A stretch of 64,000 nucleotides of DNA from Albugo candida. Taxonomy: Eukaryota > Oomycota > Peronosporomycetes > Albuginales > Albuginaceae. The translations under genes were made by a program, and so were the position numbers. Below are positions 36,185 through 47,875 of this stretch, one piece after another (position 1 is the first letter of the stretch; the number at the start of each line of letters is the position of its first letter). The stretch lies in the NCBI GenBank assembly GCA_905220665.1, contig CAJNAR010000007.1, positions 186,001 to 250,000 of the forward strand, written 5' to 3'. The notes below the pieces were generated by a model. The model searched no databases and was not told the origin of the DNA. It was given only the letters and a program-made list of their open reading frames with translations.

Positions 36185-38214
36185 TCACAATTTCTTCAAT
36201 GCACTTGCATGGCTTGGGATGAATCTTTCACCAACTTGATCACGAAGCAATCGATTGAGCCACCTTTTTGCACACGTTGGGACACTATCTAAACTGTGGT
36301 AAGAGAACATAATTCCTTTTGCATTCCCATACATAAGAGAAGCTTCACAAGCTGGAAGGCACGTGCCAGCAAAGTCGTAAGTAGATACAATCGCATCCGA
36401 TTGATTCCTAGCATCTCCACCATTATACTTGTGTGAGTAGGCCACGTAATGCTTTAGTGTCACACTGGCTTGCAGAAAGCGACTGCTTGACCTTCTTGGT
36501 ATCCGATTCGTCTACGCAACGCCGTAGTTTGCATTTACAAGTGGATCTTTCGATGGTGTCCCATTGCTCTGCCCCATCACGGATCATGACTGATATTGAT
36601 ATTGATGTTGACGGACCAGCAGCCCAGACCGATATGCGGTAGATTGTGTAATTCTCATAATTTTCATTAGCAGCGTCTAGCCTCAATGCTCGTAATTCAA
36701 CTCCAATTACAGGCTGCATTTTACAAGCCTTATTTGGACCAAAAGCGGCTCCCAAACTTGCAGGATAACGGAAAATGTCATTGGGATAAGTCCCAAAAGC
36801 CTGAACCTCGTGCATACAATTTGGTCTCAATTATCTTCAGTTACCTCTCTACGTGAAACGCTTTCACGATTACCTGCTCTAGCCGTCAGCATTCATACTA
36901 TCTCATCGAGTTGCAGCGATCGCAACAAAGCTCTGACCTGACGCGTAAAGAAAGCGAAAGGGAAGGATTACAGAACATAAATTGATCAAAGGGTACTCGC
37001 AAGCATGAGCTTCAGAATGGTGAAAGTCGCTGAAAGCGAAAATATTGGATTATACACAAGATTTTCGATCGTGTTTATGACTAATGAAATCAATGCGCAT
37101 TGAAAGCTTACGTACTTTGATTTTGGTGTAGGAATGTCCTTACGCCATCAAATATGGAGATCCATGGCTTGTCACGTGAAAGCTAACGACGAGAAATTAT
37201 TGATTTAGTAGCCGCATTGTCCTCAAAGATACCGAGGTACCTCGGCAAATAAGATCGTCCATGACAAAAGCATAGCTTAACCCAGAGTGCTCGAATACAC
37301 TAAATCTTGTGGCAAACTTGGAAAGAATGCATTGCATTGACTCAAATAACAAAATGTTGAAGAGTTCTCTACAGTTCCTAAACGAAAAGTCACGAAAACG
37401 TTGACATCTTACCTGCGTACATTTGCTGAATACTGCCACGCAATGGTTGCTGTTTTTCACGGTTGCGGGGCAAAATCGAAGCCATTTGGCATTGCAGGGA
37501 CAGGTCTCGTGCTTCGACAACGGGGCGGGCTAAATCCTTTCAGCATGAGTGACGCTAGCGATTGATCCTCACAAGAACGATATGTCAACTATGTGGATCA
37601 ACCCTCAATGCTGACAAATTCGAAATTGCTCAACCCAGCCGCTGGTGTAGATGTTGAAGTTGAAAAGTACACAATATCGTCCATATGACGGATCCATCGC
37701 ATGTATTCTTACGATCCGAAGTTCATCGAACGGTAAACGGTATCGCTTTCGTCGCATTGAAATGATATCTGTGAACCTGGAGGTCATCTTTTGGCTAATA
37801 TTCCCAGCTGTGCCTGGCTGAAAGCTCAGTTGGTCTGTCTTCTGCACACTCGGACGATAAATCGGGTATTTGCACGGATTACAGCGGAGACTAGACGCCA
37901 CTTGGTTTTGGGACGATTCTTATCTCGGAGCTACAATGGTTTTCCAAAGAGGCCGTCAGCCTCTATTGATCGAATGACGTTAACTGCGTACCACAAGAAT
38001 GAGAAGGTATCGCCCAATGCACCATAACTTCACAATCAATTCCTGCGACCGTGGTAATGCGATAGGCACAAATCTCAAAGAGAAGTGAGTAAAAACACAA
38101 AATGCCATTCAAAGATACATATACCAAATTTACAGCGAGTTCTGGTGCATCGGCAATACTGAATGGTAGCACTGCATTGAAAGACGCGAGATTTATAGCG
38201 CCAACCCCCTTCAT
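36185..38214 (-). CDS. Unidentified cysteine-rich multi-exon protein
   Basis: Not recognised. The 3' two thirds joins in phase through four introns. It reads ETCPCNAKWLRFC, FSVFEHSGLSYAFVMDD, LSRDKPWISIFDGVRTFL, DFHHSEAHACEYPLINL, VQAFGTYPNDIFRYPAS, IGVELRALRLDAANENY, YRISVWAAGPSTSISI, then HYVAYSHKYNGGDARNQ, YDFAGTCLPACEASL and a basic end, stopping at 36185. The middle looks like beta-sheet sequence, and paired cysteines suggest an extracellular or lumenal protein. Two competing frames exist upstream of 37.7 kb, so the start is unknown; coding-like sequence may reach 38.56 kb. Confidence 0.5.
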
Positions 38215-39208
38215 TTACTATGTGTCTTGTAGTAGCGCTATATTATCATATCTAACACGGACCAGCGAAGATGACAAGTGTTTCCAGGCATATGGAATCG
38301 TATTTCAATCGCGGTCCCGGCCTGAAGCTACTTTCCACCAGCGCCAACATGCTGTAATTTGCGTTTGGATCCTTTCTGAATCTCAGGCCAGTCAATATAG
38401 ATAGCGTCTGTTCCGTCAGCTGACGCACACCACATGGGAGTTAGCGTGTGCTTCGCAGTCGGAGCCGATGACAGCACCTGAGGACTTGTGACCGACGTAT
38501 ATAGAAGCTTTCAATATCATGCTGTACCATACTTCTCTTCCCATCGTTATAAGATTCATGAGCCAGATATCCTCATATACATTAGAATCCGTTATAGATA
38601 CAAGGATTATTCATGTGAAGTCGAGTCATTCGTATCTGCTTATTTTACTCGAGTTGCGTATGAGACGCGCCGACAGAAAACTTTACACTTTGCTTTGCAT
38701 CAGCAGCGAGATCCATTTGTAGCATTAATATGAAGCATAGGCGGTTGAGCTGGTATCATAAGGACGCTCTTCATGCACATATCATTTCTCAAGAAGGATA
38801 AGCAGCGAACTATAACGTCCGAGCATCCTGAATCAGACGTAGATTTGCAGGTACTTATTCTGCGAAACGCTTCAAGCTAGCTGAGAGGCACAAAAAGACT
38901 AACGAAGTGGCACCTTGTATCGTTGATTATACGCTTTCTTCTCTATATCAACAGCAAGCTATTGTTGATCGAATAGATTCTATTACGTGGGATTAGATGA
39001 TTTGATGGTTGGTTTACTTTTGATCCCCACTATCCCCAAGGCCAAGGTAGTAGGTCGTGCCAATGGGTCATCAAATCGATTTCAATCGCATAGTGAATAC
39101 CTTCTTGAGACCAGGCTAGAGTCTCGGTGTATCGATCCATGCTTGGGCATCCCATGAGATACTATGCCGCACAGATAAGCTGAGTAAGCTGGCCAGTGTG
39201 AAGTGAAT
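38215..39208. other. Low-gene region
   Basis: About 1 kb between the cysteine-rich gene and the KNL1 stop. Short minus-strand segments at 38.28-38.56 kb (MNLITMGREVWYSMIL, then NANYSMLALVESSF) may be 5' exons of the neighbouring cysteine-rich gene. From 38.6 to 39.2 kb I see nothing. Confidence 0.35.
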
Positions 39209-42200
39209 TCAAGATTTGGTGATGGATGAGAGCCGAGCACAAATGTTAGGAAGCATGTCGAGTGCCAATGGATCAGTCTTTGAGGAGAAATAGCTCCATA
39301 CTTGTTGCTCGGAAACCTAAATAAAACATGTCAGCGGATTTTTTGGAGGCAATAGGCCAACGCACCGGGCCGTAACGTGTCTCCACCAGTGGCTGTGCGA
39401 TCAATTGAAGCGATGTATTCCGTGATGACTGGCCGATGGTATCGAAAAATGCAAATCCCACCGAGAATTTATACGAGCTTCTGGAGCTAACTGGAGATTT
39501 CGAATCAAAACGCATAAAATCAATCCATAATGTTTTGTCTTCATAGCGTAAAGTATAATTTGTGGAGAGCTTCCTCAGATCTCTTAGTAGCCGATAGCAA
39601 TGGAGTAGATATATTTCCAATTCACGCAACTTGTCGGTTGCCGTAATCGGCTCACCGGAGCGCTGATTGGTGGCGTTAACAAGTGCTTCCACACGTTCGG
39701 TTTGCAGAAGATGACGTGCTACCAAGCAAGTAGCGTCTGGCCGCTTCATATCTCGATCTAGCTTTCGCCGTTTGACTTTAAAATCAAGAGATGGAATCTT
39801 GAGCGTTGATGATAATTCGATCACAGCATGCTGGCTATCATCAAAACAGACGTCCACACGCACTAACGATGAGAAGAGGACGTCGAGAAAATCAGAGTCT
39901 ACTGAAAAAGACGTAGGCGTTACGTTGCGGATCTTCCAAAACGTGAGTCGTTGCTCAAGTTCGTATTTCTGCTCCAGCCAAAAGACTTGACTAGAAAGCG
40001 TCTGAATTTCTGCCTCTTGCATGGGCGGTGTCTCCAGATCATTTTCCGCCTGTGCGATTCGCTGCTTCATTATGGATGTATCCAGTGTTAGAGATGAACA
40101 TTCTGCCTGTAGTTCTTGCATCGTCTGTTTGTACTCCACCTCCACGGCCTCTTGTTCCTCCAAAGCATCCAGCAATTGACTCCATTGTCGCTCCTTGTCA
40201 ATCAGTTCCTCAAGCGCTTCGAGCTCATTCATTTCAAACTCCTTCAACGTCGAGATTTGTCCTTGAAGCTGCTTGACATCTAGCTCCATTTTACCCAGTG
40301 TCAAAGCCAGCTTTTCATTACAATTCTTCTCGATTTTTTCACGCCATTGGTAGAATTCTGACTGCATAGTATCGGCCGTAGTCCTTCCCAAAGCTTGGAT
40401 CGTTTCTACGAGTTCGAGAGGCAGTTTTTCCGCACCAAATGTGACAGAAACCAGTTCTTTCGATATCAGAACGAGTGATTCGTCCATTGCAGTGTTCCAG
40501 GTAGTCAACTCGTCCAATGAAGTCTTGATCAGCTCCAAGCAAGCCACATTGCAACAAGAGGCTGTCAGCGCATCGACATCATCGGATGAGTTGAGATTTG
40601 GGGCCTTGCTGTCAACTGTATCGAGCTCTATCGCATCCAACTGGAGCATTTCATAGAGCTGCTCGCATGTTCGATTAGTTCTTGTGACTCGAGGAGGTGA
40701 TTGAAATTGCTTCTTCTTGCTTTTTGGTGTCCCCAAATGCGTGTCCTCTGTAATTTCGAGATCTCTTCTGGGCTGATCCTTTTCAGCCAAGACTGTAACA
40801 CTTGTAGATTCCATTCGATCAAAATGAGACGACAAGTTCACAATGACCGATTTGCGGTGTTCCTGAGTGTCTTCATCCTCGCTGACCACGACACTCATCA
40901 TACTGGTGGAGGTGACAGAGTTTTCATCGCATTCTATGATAGGATCCAATGGCCGAGTTTGTGATCCTTCCACCACATCTGCTTCATTTTCTTCCAAATT
41001 ATGCAGACTTGAACTGGTCCCCACACAGTCGTCTTTGTGCATTTCTTGCATATCGACTGCGTAAGATTCCTCACCTCCATTTGCATTTGCGTCCGGAATA
41101 GGTTCTCGCTCGAATTTAGCGGCTTCAGTCACCAAATCTCCCAGCGTTCCAACCTCGATTGTAGGTTCCAATACAGGAGAGCCCCCCAGAGAGCTTCCCA
41201 AGCTGCTCTGTCGACGACTTATTTTTTGAGTGTCAGAATGCTGCGCTGTAGGAGCTAGAAACGCGTTTTCAAGTGTCGAGATATTTGACTGAGAAGACTT
41301 GTAATTACTCCCACGCTGAAGCAATGCTGCTGAGACGTTGAAATGATTCGAATACTCACCGGTGATGTCCATATCTTCTCCATCAGAGGAAGCGGATGAA
41401 TCGGCAAATGCGAGGCGACTTTGTGGATGGGGTTGCTGGACCGCATTTTGAGATGAATGATCGCCTTTCTGCTTTTGTAAATCCGATTTTGTTTGGCTAC
41501 CTTTTGGTGTCGACTGTTTAAGTCCAACACTGCTTCGACGTTGGCTATCCAGAGAAAACATGAGATAGTTTCAAAACTTTTTATGAGCCTACCGTCTCGC
41601 ATTCGCAATGTTTTCGAGCGGAGTTACTCCCTTAAGACTAAACCGGCGGTGTTTGGGTGCATTGTCAACTTGGTGGCGTTGCTGAGATGTCTGCGCCTGG
41701 TCTTTTTCGTCGTCGCTGGATTCGCTTTGCGCATTTGCATGATCCAAGATCGAAGTATTGAGAGAAGTTTCCATGTCTTCGTCACTGCTCACGGATGTTG
41801 TGCTCACTTGTTCCACAGGAAACATAGCTTTTGCAGTGGTAGCGCACATTGGTGTCATTGAAATGGCAGGTGAGCCATAGTTGAACTCTATTCCTTGCGG
41901 AGGTCCAAAATTTACACTTTTGTTTGGTGTCAGTTCGCGAACTTGGCTGTGCTTTTTCACGCTACTCAGACAGCTCCGAAGGTGCGCTGTGACCTGCAGA
42001 CGCGTCGGTGGTGGAGAGTATAGAGATGTAAACTCTACTTGAGGCTGCTCGGGTGAATCGGTAGGATGCGTCTGAGGGATACTGCAAATGCTTTTGTCGG
42101 TGTCAGCAACCGGGACTATAGCGAACGATTTCGACGTCATAATTGGCGAAGCTGTGTCGGGATCCGCGCCTTCCGCATCAGCTGCTGAAGTAAGGCGCTT

Positions 42201-43169
42201 AACGGGGCTTTCATGTAGCTGTTCCGATATAACATTTGCTTCACAGGTTTCCTCTGGTTTGCGGATGATTGTGCGGTTGTTGTTCGGATGAGGTGTCTCT
42301 TCCACAACTTCCATCCCAGTTTTATCAGTCTCTCCTTTACGAGTGTTTTTTATTGTAGCTGCACGCAATTCAGCAAATTCTTCGACAATTTCTCGCTCAA
42401 TGTCGATATCCATCGGCAATTCATTCTCCTTCAGCGAACCTGAAATATGGTTCAGTGGTTCAGTTTCCGTATCCACGCTGCCTTCCTCGCTCATTCTTAT
42501 CCTTGGCGGAGTACTCACTTTAGGACATGTATCATCTGCTTTTTGAATGAAGCACTGCTCTTTGCGAAAAGCGGTTTCTAATGCATATAGCTCTTCCACA
42601 TCCAGCGTACGTCGATCCTTATGATCGATCGACTGCATTGAATCCTGCGTTTTTTGTGTATTTGACGCCTCATTCTGTTGGCTAATCAACTCGTTTTCTG
42701 TTCTTTTTAGCTCTTCAAGGAAAGCCTGAGCGTCTTCAGGTTCCAATGTGAGATCTCTACCTTCCACTTTATCGGGTGTGATCGATTTCGCTTCCTGGAT
42801 TAGAACCTCTTTATCACTTTTATCTCCTGATGGAAGGAGCTGAGATGGAAAAAAAGCTTCAGTAAAAGTTGTGTGGAGCTCTTTTTGGACCATTTCCTCG
42901 GATAAATTTGTCGACTTGGCCAAGCACGGCATTCCTTGAATTTCCTGAAGGAATTGTTTCATTTGATTGGGTGAGATGGTTTTTCTAGAGTTTTCATTTC
43001 GCTGAGAAGATTTCTTGGTCGCTGCGAGCGTATCTTTACCCAAAGTATCAAGAAGAATCTTGATCGAGGTCGGTGAGGCTGTCTCGCGTCGTTTCGATCT
43101 ACCAGTGGTCTCATGCGATGATATTTCAGACTGATTGATCACCACATTATCAGTCGGATTTTGTTCCAT
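39209..43169 (-). CDS. KNL1: Kinetochore scaffold protein KNL1/Spc7
   Basis: Links microtubule-binding and checkpoint proteins at the outer kinetochore. Exon 1 is 43169-41593 and exon 2 starts at 41544, giving NARRQRRSSVGL in phase. The N-terminal half is disordered, with a PP1-docking RVxF-type site (KSVNF) and MELT-like sites (EDMDITGEY, EDMETSLN) used for Bub3-Bub1 recruitment. The C-terminal part is the Spc7-type coiled coil (FYQWREKIEKNCNEKLALTL; then KEFEMNELEALEELI) followed by a RWD-like region with LEQKYELEQRLTFW. Near 39.36 kb a 49-bp intron probably removes part of the frame so that the protein ends at 39209; unspliced it would end at 39273. About 1,270 residues. Confidence 0.8.
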
Positions 43170-43394
43170 GAGATTTTTGGCGCTTGTTGTTTTTCAAAAA
43201 ACAAAAAGCGTACTTTTGCTCAAGTGCGTATGTCAGATCGTTGATGTAAAGACATGACATTAGAAGCAGCTGCAGGATAATTTATTATAAACAGTATTGG
43301 TGCGCCAAAGAGAGATTGCGAGCAATCACACGGTACTTTAACCCCCCTACTGTGAGTGGAAGAGACGAAAGGATTAGCATGCTTGAGTATTGTA

Positions 43395-43680
43395 TCATTC
43401 AAAGAGTCTTTCTTTATTCGCACCATAAAAGCATAAAGTCTGAGCAACTGATTTCTTCACAAAAGAAAAACGAGTCGATGGAACATCCTTATCTTCAACG
43501 TATGGGTACCCTGCACTTCTCAAGAGTTGGGCCGATGTGATGCGGCCAGTTTGATGTTGATTATGGATGCTGTTCTTTCCAAGTATCTTCTGATCATTCT
43601 GAAGCGTGCTGAACTCAACACTTCTGTAGCCTGCACATAATGTGAAGTATGTGGGGTCCCATCTCGTCTTGTCCACTGGA
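43395..43680 (-). CDS. Possible terminal exon of a small unknown gene
   Basis: A 95-codon frame looks coding (DKTRWDPTYFTLCAGYRSV, KILGKNSIHNQHQTGR, ending FYGANKERLFE). It has no ATG; a plausible acceptor (GTCCAG) precedes it at 43665-43675. It could be the last exon of a small gene or of the PARP-finger gene upstream, but I could not find a phase-correct junction. Confidence 0.3.
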
Positions 43681-43827
43681 CTCAACTCCTTTTATACTTG
43701 CAGCTGCTCTTTTCGATCATAAAAATTTTAAAGTCTATTATCTCGTTAATGCGTCGCTGGAGGTCATATTCCTCTAATTTATTGTATACTGTTCGTTCTA
43801 AATCTATGCAAGTCACTTGCAAGCTAC

Positions 43828-44229
43828 TCATGCCGCTCTTCCGATCAAACCCGAGTCATTTGTGCCAAAAGCTTTGTTCACTGCAACTTGAAAGTCGGCT
43901 AGTACGTCTACGGACATATCGGCTTGCGCTCTTTCCAGAATATTGTCCAGACCTGCCGCTGGTATACATTTCAGACATGATAAATGGTACCATTCCATCA
44001 ACATGAAGCCGTCCGTGTGCAAGAACATGAGACCGAGTTGCCAATCATCCTTCATGATAGATTCTTCGCATACTTGACAAGTTGTAGTGCTCGTAGGCGC
44101 TTGCCTAGCGACAGCTTCATCACATCGATTCCATGTGCTTGCACGACGTTGACGTGGAGGTGGTGGTGGAGGAAGAAGTGTGACGGAATCAGTATGTGCG
44201 ACTGCCGGTACAATACAACAAGTTGACAT
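43828..44229 (-). CDS. Stand-alone PARP-type zinc finger protein
   Basis: 133 residues from ATG 44229. After a Pro-rich segment (six prolines in a row at residues 21-26) comes a single PARP-type zinc finger at about residues 51-87: CQVC, then a spacer, then WYHLSCLKC, giving the C-C-H-C zinc ligands. PARP fingers recognise DNA breaks. In PARP1 and DNA ligase III they are joined to catalytic domains, whereas none is visible here, although splicing into the frame at 43395-43680 cannot be excluded. The last 45 residues are helical with no known motif. Confidence 0.65.
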   Translation of the reverse strand: MSTCCIVPAVAHTDSVTLLPPPPPPRQRRASTWNRCDEAVARQAPTSTTTCQVCEESIMKDDWQLGLMFLHTDGFMLMEWYHLSCLKCIPAAGLDNILERAQADMSVDVLADFQVAVNKAFGTNDSGLIGRAA

Positions 44230-44673
44230 GGTTGACCAAGTGTTTGTGTACCAACTCAGAAAAGATTTTATGAATGTCTACTGTTGAATTTGAGCCTTGT
44301 AGGCATCCGTGCCGTTATTGGCAGCAAGTGTACTCTAGTAGTGATGTTATATATAGAAAGAAGGACAGAGGGTATACGTTGTAGGGTAGATACTGTGGGA
44401 TGTGTGAAGTACGTAGTACGAAAGAAATCAAGTAGAATTGAATTAGGTTAAAAAACGTATGCTTTCGTACTTTCGACACAATACGTAGCTTCCAGAGCAT
44501 ATTGAGACAGTTTGTACCGTCTTGTTGGAGAAAAGTGAGTGCTATTACAGTTTTCGGTATGTGGCAGAAAAGACCCATTACGTGGATATTACACCATCGA
44601 ATCTGCTCATCAGTTCGTGACAATCATATAAGCACTTCGTACTGGATTTTTATCTCTTTCACCTAATTTGTAG
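44230..44673. other. Intergenic region, no gene seen
   Basis: About 440 bp of AT-rich sequence between two leftward genes, holding the PARP-finger promoter and the RING gene 3' flank. Confidence 0.5.
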
Positions 44674-45114
44674 TCAAGGAAACGGCGATCGATCGATCGG
44701 ACAAACACTTTTTTTCTGAAACCATTGTCTGATACAATAAGAGTGAAATAGATGACCACATGGTAGCGTGTAACAATGTTGCCACGGCGTCGAAAATGAT
44801 GGTGTGTGTTCCATGGTAGTGAGGCAAATTGGACAGAGATCGCCCCCCGTCACTGCAACCTGCCTGTCGTTCTGAATCTTAAGTTTGATCAAGTCTTTAC
44901 GATGGAGTGCGAACTTGTGCATTGACGCCAAATTGCGAGCCGAACGACGTCGTCGCGATATCATTAGTCTTCGTTTCTCGCTCATAATAGACATATCATT
45001 TGCAAAGGCTGTATCTGATCTAACAGCTTTCCAAGCGAGACATCTGGTAATTTTATCTTCGATTTCTTCTATTGCATTACTCCCCTTACGCTGACAACTT
45101 CCAATGTCCGTCAT
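44674..45114 (-). CDS. RING-H2 finger protein, probable E3 ubiquitin ligase
   Basis: 146 residues from ATG 45114, intronless. The first 85 residues are charged and helical (EIEDKITRCLAWKA, RRLMISRRRRSARN). A RING-H2 finger ends the protein at about residues 93-142: CPIC, a long loop, C..CGHLFHSYCIRQWFQ, CPID. All eight ligands of the C3H2C3 pattern are present, and the Trp after the fifth pair is the usual E2-contact residue. No membrane span or substrate domain is visible, so the target is unknown. Confidence 0.8.
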   Translation of the reverse strand: MTDIGSCQRKGSNAIEEIEDKITRCLAWKAVRSDTAFANDMSIMSEKRRLMISRRRRSARNLASMHKFALHRKDLIKLKIQNDRQVAVTGGDLCPICLTTMEHTPSFSTPWQHCYTLPCGHLFHSYCIRQWFQKKSVCPIDRSPFP

Positions 45115-47092
45115 TGACCAGCTGGCTAGGTTTCCGTACTTATGACACTGACTTCTGTCTTAAAATAGTAAAGTAGACGTGATTTTTACATATTGGCTCA
45201 CGCTCTCATCTCATCAGACCTGATACCCTTCTGTTATCAGAAAATGGAGCAGCACCCGCTTTTTTTGACACTTGTGGCAGCAACTTGGCCGAAGTGGATG
45301 CAAGGTGCATAAACGTATCGCCTATCAGAAGTGGGGCGACACAGTGGCTGCGAGAGAACGGCGAGCTACTTAACCAGCGCGAAATTGTGAGCTCACTGGT
45401 ATATAATGCAGTTTTGAGTGATCGCTATATGGAGGATGAAGCGGCTAAATACTGTTGATCATTGATATCGATACGTCAGCTATACGGTTTACGGCTGTAA
45501 TGCGTTGGATTTGAATAATTCTCTTGTTTGCAATAGAAAAAGACAGCAGGTCTCATGTTTCTGCTGTCTCAATTTCAAGGCCGTAACAATAGGTAAACTA
45601 AGAATCTCGTTTTTGCATATTTTAGACTCTATGCCGTATCATAATTTATAGTAGTGTTTCGAATCGATTAATGCAGTCGAGCATTCGGGAAAGATGCGAT
45701 TTGTTGCAACATATTCGCTGATGGTGGCTTTAGCGAGTGATTTACTATCTCAGAAGCAAGAAATTTGGTGTCCAATTGCAACGTCTCAAACGAGTTAATG
45801 GCTTTGGCTCACTCAGTCTAGACGACAAGATAAGACAATCAATTTTCCGTTCTTGGAGGAAGACAATTCTGCTTAAATGTAGCTCTATTCGTCTGCGACT
45901 AGCGACCGATCTGACTTTATCTAATTGAAGCTCTTTGGGCGCACGACCGCAATCATCTTTCGGACTTTGTATCCTATGCATTTAGATTTATTATGGAACG
46001 GTGCTTACACCTATAGTCGCAATACCATGATGAGAAAATATGGCGACTCAGTTGCAATAAATCAAAAGGTATAAAAGGTATAACGGAGTCGATGCATACA
46101 ACTAAATACCATGACAATACATATCTTGCGATTTGCGGATGTCTGTCGAGTGCTTTGGTAAAATCAAGTCTCTTGGAGACTGAAAATGGCTGCAAGGAAG
46201 GAAAGAGCGAGTGACTGTTGCAAAGATTTTCTGCAGATCGCCCTGGAGCAAGAGATACAGCAGTAAGGCCAAGCAGCCCAACCTTTTCAGACAAAATGTG
46301 AAGCCGGTGTATGCTGCACCTGACTTGTCTTTCTCGCTGGTAATTGATATGTCAGCCCCCATACTCTCGATTCAATCGCATGACATAAACTCGTATCAAG
46401 ACTACAAAATAGTTGAGGCAAGCAGTCAAGAGATATGTCAGAATTCTTCATTCATCAAAAGCTGGGCCATCTCGTTTCGAAAAATAGAGCAGAATGCATT
46501 GCCAAGAATACAGGTGATCGTCAGTGCAACAATAATTACACAGGAGCTATTTGAAGATTGCGCAAACACCACGTTTTGATTCTCTGGGCTAGAAAAGAGG
46601 TAATTTTCGCAGCTGAATGTCTTCTGATCGAAATGACCTCCAAATCGTGCTTGCTCGAGCTCGGAACTGGCTTTCTGCTAGATCGTGGGAGCGCAGTGGC
46701 TCCACACTATCATACAAAGCTTCCATGAAACCACGGAATCGAGCATAATTGCATAATGCTCAATCGATATTATTGCAACGTCTCTTCGAAAGTAATCCAA
46801 GGACTTGAGGAGCCGTACCATATCTCGAAGCTCAATTTCTCTGCCGTGTTTATGACGGATGTACACAATTACTGTGTTTCATTCAATTCTCCTTTACATG
46901 GAATGGCCCAACAAGACCGGCCAATGAAGCCTTAGAAAGGGTTCAATTAACACGACTTTATGAGAGATTACTGGGCGGACGCGTGTATAAATCGCATGCT
47001 TATCATATAGACCCAACTTTGCTACTGTTCGAGACACTGCCGATATCTCATTGAAAAATGGCTCATTACTGCCAATAAGGAGAGAGATAATA
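45115..47092. other. Unresolved region, perhaps one or two small genes
   Basis: A plus-strand frame without ATG at about 45216-45458 looks coding (NLAEVDARCINVSPI..EDEAAKYC). On the minus strand, pieces at 46.44-46.86 kb join by a phase-correct intron and include the hydrophobic segment CVIIVALTITCILGNAF, suggesting a membrane protein; an ATG at 46362 starts another frame with LGCLALLLYLLLQ. A 122-residue plus-strand frame at 46211-46579 begins with GTG and overlaps both. I could not settle a gene model. From 45.46 to 45.97 kb I see nothing. Confidence 0.3.
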
Positions 47093-47854
47093 ATGAATAA
47101 TGTCACTGGAATTGACTTGAGCATCGTACTGACAGATAAACATGATATTGAGCGTTTGCAAGTGCGGCATCGGATTGTTGGAAGTCCTGTGTTCCAGAAT
47201 ACGGTAAAGAAATCATCAAACGTGTGTGCTCTTCGACTTGGTCCTGAAGAAATTGTGCTTGGAATCACACATTTCTTTATGCGCTTGCGATGTCGTGAAT
47301 GTGGATGTGAGTATGGCAAGACGAATAAATCATGCACTGGATCACAAGAAAGCACATATGGAAGCAATACGAACACTGTGTCGATACAGACAGATTGTCG
47401 AGTGATCTCGATTTGTGCCAGCATACTAGAAATCTCGGTAGAGAGGAAGCAGCAAACTTGCATTGTAGAATTACTTGATTATACACAAGAGCAGTGGGAA
47501 GCAGCGCGATTACGAAGCTTTGTGTTTATTGACCTGTGGGAAAAGCAGTATTTCATAGCGTATGGATCCAAATTTGGCGCTGATTACATTACATATAAAG
47601 GTAAGCTGACTTCTCACTAGCTATGTGTTTGACCTGCTTTTTTCATAGAAAATCCAAGATGCGGTCGTCCACATGCAGTTGCAATGGTACTGGTGATGGA
47701 TTACGAAGCTTCTTTCGATATGCAAAATGTCGCTGCGCATTGTCGGATTGGAAGGAAGGTCCAGAAACGTGTCTATTTTGCTTCTCGGACACCAGAGCAT
47801 ACAATCGCCTACGTTGCGTTACAACATGTTCTCTTTGCTCCAGTCAAACGATAA
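47093..47854 (+). CDS. TSEN34: tRNA-splicing endonuclease subunit SEN34
   Basis: Catalytic subunit that cleaves the 3' splice site of intron-containing pre-tRNAs in the nucleus. Exons 47093-47600 and 47649-47854 join in phase. The N-terminal half matches the family opening (a VVG-type core and LGPEEIVLGI). The C-terminal nuclease fold reads FIDLWEKQYFIAYGSKFGAD. The catalytic triad appears as Tyr in ADYITYKE, His in CGRPHAVAM and Lys near RKVQKRVYF. About 237 residues. The stop lies 21 bp from the convergent DRC5 stop. Confidence 0.85.
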
Positions 47855-47875
47855 CATTATACTTCTGTGCAATTC

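Noticed and set aside
38102..38404. Plus-strand 100-codon frame (MPFKDTYTK)
   Set aside because: It lies antisense to the 5' portion of the cysteine-rich gene and has no recognisable features; composition gives no reason to prefer it.
36185..38560. RxLR or CHxC effector in the gene-poor pocket
   Set aside because: I looked for a signal peptide followed by RxLR or CHxC and found none in any frame I could support.
46211..46579. 122-codon plus-strand frame as a confident gene
   Set aside because: It begins with GTG, resembles no family and overlaps minus-strand exons that splice in phase. Left as unresolved.
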